In this document: positions 24,901 through 30,900 of the stretch, in pieces
Layout of the letters: each line of letters begins with the position of its first letter
Numbering within the stretch: the first letter of the stretch is position 1
NCBI RefSeq assembly: GCF_037975245.1
Contig: NC_092583.1
Location: 15,107,264-15,171,263, forward strand
Direction of reading: 5' to 3'
Source of the DNA: Apostichopus japonicus
Taxonomy: Eukaryota; Echinodermata; Holothuroidea; Aspidochirotida; Stichopodidae
Length of the DNA stretch: 64,000 bases
Program-made: the position numbers and the translations under genes
Notes under the pieces: model-generated
The model's input: only the letters and a program-made list of their open reading frames with translations
What the model was told of the DNA's origin: nothing
The model's database searches: none

Positions 24901-27900
24901 ACCTACCCCTCCCCTTCCACCCACCTTCCCTCACCCATTCCCTCTCCACCCTCCTTTCTCTGAACAATTCCCAAAACCCTCATCTTCACTTGAGGCGGCA
25001 TATAAACAAATAAATTGTTCTCTTTTCTAGATTGAAATTTTTGAAAATGATAGAAGATATGAAACATAAAACAGAATGAGATACTATAATGAGATAAGAA
25101 TAAGGACCATTGACATGTATAAGGACCACAACCCCCCACCTCCAACTTATGAAATGTTCTATTCACCTGTGGCCCTACCACAGGAGTTTAGCACTTATCT
25201 TAATCAGTTGTGGGTTATTTTGGGCTCCTTCCCCCCCCCCCCCCCCACCACCTTTGAAATCCTCCGCTCACCACTGACAAAAGACAAAATTAATAACCTA
25301 TATTTTTAACAGGTTTAAAGATCATAAAGAAGTCCAGGATGGCCAGCATTACTCCTTTGAATATGGAGATGATAATGAGACCTACACCCTGGTGATACAG
25401 GAAGCGTTCTTGGAGGACGCAGGCACTTACACATGTCAAGCCTCCAACCTGGTTGGAAGAATAGCTTGCGACAGTGGTGTCAAAGTCAAAAGTGAGTTGC
25501 TCTCCATTGTGTTTTTAACATCATCAGGATATTATGAAATGGACAACTTTAAATAGGAAAGCTTTTCCTTGTTTGTTTGTCATTGTCCAGAAATATGCAA
25601 CAGTCTTCTCCTGTTTTTGTCCGATATTAAAAGTAGTGCTTGTGTTAAACAATCCTTGCACCATACATATTCACACTATCACAATTGTTATGTGTACAAG
25701 AGGAGATCTTTCTCTTATTTTTTGCCCTTTGGTAATGTCTATGAAATCTGCCGAGGGCTACAATGCCCTATGATGATGTTAGAATGATGATTTTATGATT
25801 TAATTGACTTTGAAAGGTTCCGTAAAATATAAAGGTTTCGGGCAATTACCTTGGAAATCTGCAGTTTGCACCTTCAGGGCAATTGTCAGGTCAGGTATAA
25901 ATATCCAACTTGGCATTCTAGTATATTCCAAGAAATCACTGTTTCACTTTTACTATCTACTTTCTTTAACGATGTATATGAAGTATGCAGAAAGTGACAA
26001 ATAATTTTGTTTTTGTTTTGTAGCTGCTGGAGCACACAGCGATGTAGAGTGAGTACAACCATTTTATCTTTTATAATTCATCACTTTACCTTTCCCATAA
26101 TTAGCCATTCCATTGTGACAAATAATATTCAAACAATTAAGAATAGCGCTTCTAAATATTGCACCTGGAGCTTCAAATGTAAGAACCTTTCCATTGGGGA
26201 GGGGGCGGGAGGGAGGGAAGGAAGGAGAGTGTTCGAGGGGGGAGGGGGAAGGAGAGTGTTCGAGGGGGGCAAGGGAGGGAAGGAGAGTGTTCCAGGAGAG
26301 CCTGCAAAACTTACTTTAATCTTTTAACTATTGCATAATCATTGACTGCTCTAATGTTTTGAACCTTACAGAGATGTCGAAGTAGCCCCCAAGATTAGAA
26401 GGGTGGACTCATATGAGCCTCCAAAGCAACGCCAGGTTGCACCTTTCTTCAGTCTACCACTGTCTCGCAAGACCTTTGAAGTGGATAGCACGGCCAAGAT
26501 GAGCTGTGCCGTCCAGGGACACCCCAAATCTGAGGTTAGCTGGACCAAGAATGGTGCACCTCTTACTGCGAGCAGTCGCTGCCACATCTCGTACCGGCAG
26601 GGCATTTGTACGTTGGAAATATCAAGAGCTACGATGGCCGACACTGGAACATATGCGTGTGTTGCCAAAAATACAGAAGGAGAAGGAACAACCATTGCCG
26701 AGTTGGTGATCGTTGAAAGTAAGTTTCATTAAGTTTCATTAGTTTCATGAAGTTTCATTTAGTTTCATGAAGTTTCATTAGTTGCATTAAGTTTCATTAG
26801 TTTCATTAAGTTTCATTAGTTTCATTAAGTTTCATTAGTTTCAAGAGTCATCAGTAAAACCCGAGTCAGCTTCACCCGAGTTTTGCTGCTGTTAACTTGT
26901 GTTTGTAGGTTTCTACTCCAAATAATAAAAAACATTTTTTTTACATTTGGTCAACAATTTTATCAACCCTACCAATTAATCAACAGAATAAGATCAATGC
27001 TAATTACTATTTATTTTTGAATGAATTTGATTCTATTCTCAATACTTCCTCGCCCAGACGTTTTTGCCAATCACTCATAATAATTCTTGCTTCAGTATGG
27101 GCCATGAAACTTTAATCGCTGACTGGGTCAAACAAATGGATGTACAGTTTCATATTGAAAAACTTCAAGAAATTTATCACCACCTAACTAATAAACAGAC
27201 TGCTTTAATTTAATGTCTGATCATGTTCTCTCATACAATTATATTTTAATCACTTTAGATCAATTATAATCAATTACATAATTATATTTTAATCATACAC
27301 AGGCTTGAGTGAAGATGATGAGACCTACAACTACATTAGACCGTCGTTCCCGAAAGGCCTGCGAAGAATGAGAGTCAGAGAGGGCCGTGTTGCTAGAATT
27401 GAAATCCGAGTTTCAGGTCACCCAACACCAGAGGTTACATGGTAAGAACAAAGACCATACATATGAACTATTCAGTTACTGGATGATAAATGTTATAATG
27501 ATGATAATTGTTCATTATTTTGTAAGTCAAGATTGAATTTAAAACGAGATCTCTAAAAAACCTTCTGCACAACCCGTTCATCTTCACAACTAACCATCTT
27601 CCTAGTGTCCATCAATAGTCACGGCTATTTTTCTTCAAATTACTTTTGCTAACTAAGGGTTTAGAAATCTCATATGAAACAAACTTTAGTTGAGCCTACG
27701 AGAAATGACCTTCTATAAATTTGAATTCATCTGACGTTTAATATTCTGTTCCTCCTCCCTTAGGATGAAAGATGGTGTACAGATAGAGGATGAAGATCGT
27801 ATTTCTGTGGAGCGGGCGCCCGGTGGTGTAGAGACCTTAGTCATATCTGGTATAGCTCCAACTGATGCTGGAAGATACCAGGTCATGGCAAAATCTGTTG

Positions 27901-30900
27901 CTGGCAAAGCGTCAGTTGCAGCGGATCTTATAGTGGTCGATCGTAAGTCACCAATCTTCCTCTGAGATTTTTGCAATAATGCTTGTTCCGCATTTTCATC
28001 CAACAGATTTGGCCATCTTGATTTCGGTTACTGTGATATAAATGAATTTATTTTTGCAACTGTACAGATATTTGTTAGATACTAACAAATGTGTTTTTCT
28101 TTCTTTCGTTACAGTTGAAGCTGATGTAGACACCGATGATGAAGGAGATGGGAAACGTCGAAAGAGAAAGAAGCGAAAGGTGCCAGAGCACGAGAGGGAA
28201 GAAGTACAATTAGCAAGGACAGGCGAGAAGCCCACCCTCTCTACGGAATTCCTCGCCTGGAAACTTTCCAAGAAGCAGCGAGATTATTCGCCTTCTACCA
28301 CATCTGAGGCGATCAGCGTTTCTGACCTGCAGCATCATTATCGTACACGGACGACGGGAGAGCAGTACGTAGGCAGTGATCGGTGGAGTTCTAATGTCGC
28401 AGTATCACCCATTAGATCGGTAGGAAGAAGACGCACACGTTCACCTGTTAGACAGGGTACACTGTCTCCCCTCATACTGGGCAGACGTGGATCAACACCC
28501 TCACTTTCATACACACCTGTGTCACCTCATGCTAGGCCCAGATCTGTATCTCTTACACCAATAGATCAAGTGTTCAGGAGGGAATCACCAGCACCAAGGA
28601 TGTCACCTACCAAGGTCCCTGCTGGTGCAGCTGGATACCGCACCCCTACTCCAACACTGATCGTTTACCGAGCTGGAACCAAGGGTTATTATGTGCCACA
28701 GAGAGCACCATCTCCAGATAAACGTGAAAAGAGAGCTCGCACCCCAACTACAGGAGGTATGTTCTTCTCTCAGACCAGGGAATATGGTGGAAGACACCAA
28801 CGAACACAGCAACCTGTTGGAAGAAGAGACTTTATGTTTACCAGACCACCAAGGACTGTGGCTGACTCTAAAGCCTCCAAGAAAGCAAAGCTTCCACCCT
28901 CCAGTGCAGAGGGTGTCAGAGCACCGTCTCGATCATCTATGGATGGTGAAGAGTACAGACATTCCCCATCAAGGCTCACACCCACTCAACGAGAGAGGCC
29001 GTTTACACCCACAAGCCCATCAAGGAGGCATGTACGCACACCTACTGATCGGGGTAGACCTTTTACCCCAACAAGTCCATCGAAGATTCACAGGCTTACG
29101 CCAACTGAACGTGACAGACCCTATACACCAACCAGTCCATCTCGTGTCAGCTCTCGTGAGTTTATGGAGCCTGGTTTTGCTCGGTCAATTTCAAGAGAAT
29201 CGAGGGAATCGAGAGGATCCAGTGACCGAGAACGTCCAAGATCTCGTACTCCTTCTCAAAGAGTCGGATCTGTGGAATTGGACACCCGCTCTAAGGTCGT
29301 TTCCTTCAGACGAGAGGCAGAGTCACCTCTGCCACCAGAGTATGAGCGTAGGTCAAGGAGCAGAGAGGGAGTATCCCCTCTACCGCCAGGAGTTAAGACA
29401 AGAAAAGTAAAGAAGACTAAAGTGCCCAAAGAACTAGAGCGCAAATACAAAAGATCAAGTTCTACAGAATCTGATCGTGAATTCATGCGACAAGGGTATT
29501 ATACCTTTAGAGCACAGAGGGAGAAAGGAAAATCGCCATTGCCAACATCTGGCAAACTACCAAAATCTTATCCAGACTCCTCCAACGTCAGGCAGTCGCC
29601 CTCTTCTCATACAAGGACGGACACTCGAGAACAACCCCATGCAAGATACCTCAAGGAAGCACAGAGCGATAGAAATAAAATTCACGGTACAAGTCCGACC
29701 CCGAAGTATGCATCCCCAACTCGTAGGGGACCGGCAGATTCACCGATTGGAAGGCAGAGTAGAGACTCCCAGAGGATGCACACAAGAGAATCATCAAGCT
29801 ATTTAGCAGGAGAAACATCAGGGAGTAGAGCAAGGGAATCACCAAGCCTTAGAGGCAGGGAATCCCCCAGTTTAAGAAGAACCGAATCTCCTAGCTACAG
29901 AGCCAGGGATAGTACAAGGATTGGGGACGTTACCACCAGTAGATTGAGGGAATCTCCTAGCTACAGAGCCAGGGAATCACCTAGCTACAGAGGCAGGGAA
30001 TCCCCCAGTTTAAGAAGAACCGAATCTCCTAGCTACAGAGCCAGGGATAGTACAAGGACTGGGGAAGTTACCACCAGTAGATTGAGAGAATCACCTAGCT
30101 ACAGAGGCAGGGAATCCCCCAGCTACAGAGGCAGGGAATCCCCCAGTTTAAGAAGAACGGAATCTCCTAGCTATAGGTCGAGAGAGTCACCCAGCATGGG
30201 GACTTATGCATCTTTCAAGGAATCTCTGAGTCACAGAGCAAGTAGCGCATCACCTTCCCATAGAGAAACGGATGTCACTTACCAAAGAAAACTGTCCGCA
30301 CCACCTAGGTACAGAACGACCAGGGAACCACAGAAACCTACGTACGACAGCTATCGATATAGTAGCTCTTATGCACCATCTAGCTACAGACAGAGCACGG
30401 ACAGAGGTGTGTACAAGTCTCCAAAAGATTCCAGTCGTTATCGGTCAAAGGGAACGTACGACTCCGACAAGTATCGACATGAAAGCAGACGAGATCACGA
30501 GGACAGACACAGGAGACGATACCACGACGATGACCGATCCTACGATCGCTCATATGAAGTGTCATTTGCAGACTCAATCCGAGAAGAATTGGGAGAAATC
30601 GAGGAACTGCCACGAGACAAAGTATCTAGGAAATCCAAAAGAGAAGCAGCTGTCGAGCTGGAAGGACCTCCCACTTTCTCAAAGTTCCTGAGGGATGTAA
30701 GCGTCATGGAGGGACGACGTGTTATACTGGAAGTGGAAGTTACAGGTACGGTCAATTCAAAAAAGCCCTTATCATATATAAGACATATTGGACAACATTG
30801 TATTTAAATCTGAAAAGAAGAGCATCCAGCAAGTGCCTCAATGTTTTATAATTTTAATTTGACCTTTCTGGTAAAGCTTTCTCTTTGTTTTCTATCGTCC

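Noticed and set aside
28042-28114. Upstream extension of the large Ser-Pro exon to an ATG at 28042
   Set aside because: The acceptor CGTTACAG at 28107-28114 fits the phase left by the previous exon; the upstream codons are intron.
28691-29410. A 239-codon open frame in another frame of the Ser-Pro exon
   Set aside because: It overlaps the real frame, which has splice sites, Ig continuity and domain context; low-complexity purine-rich DNA often leaves a second frame open.
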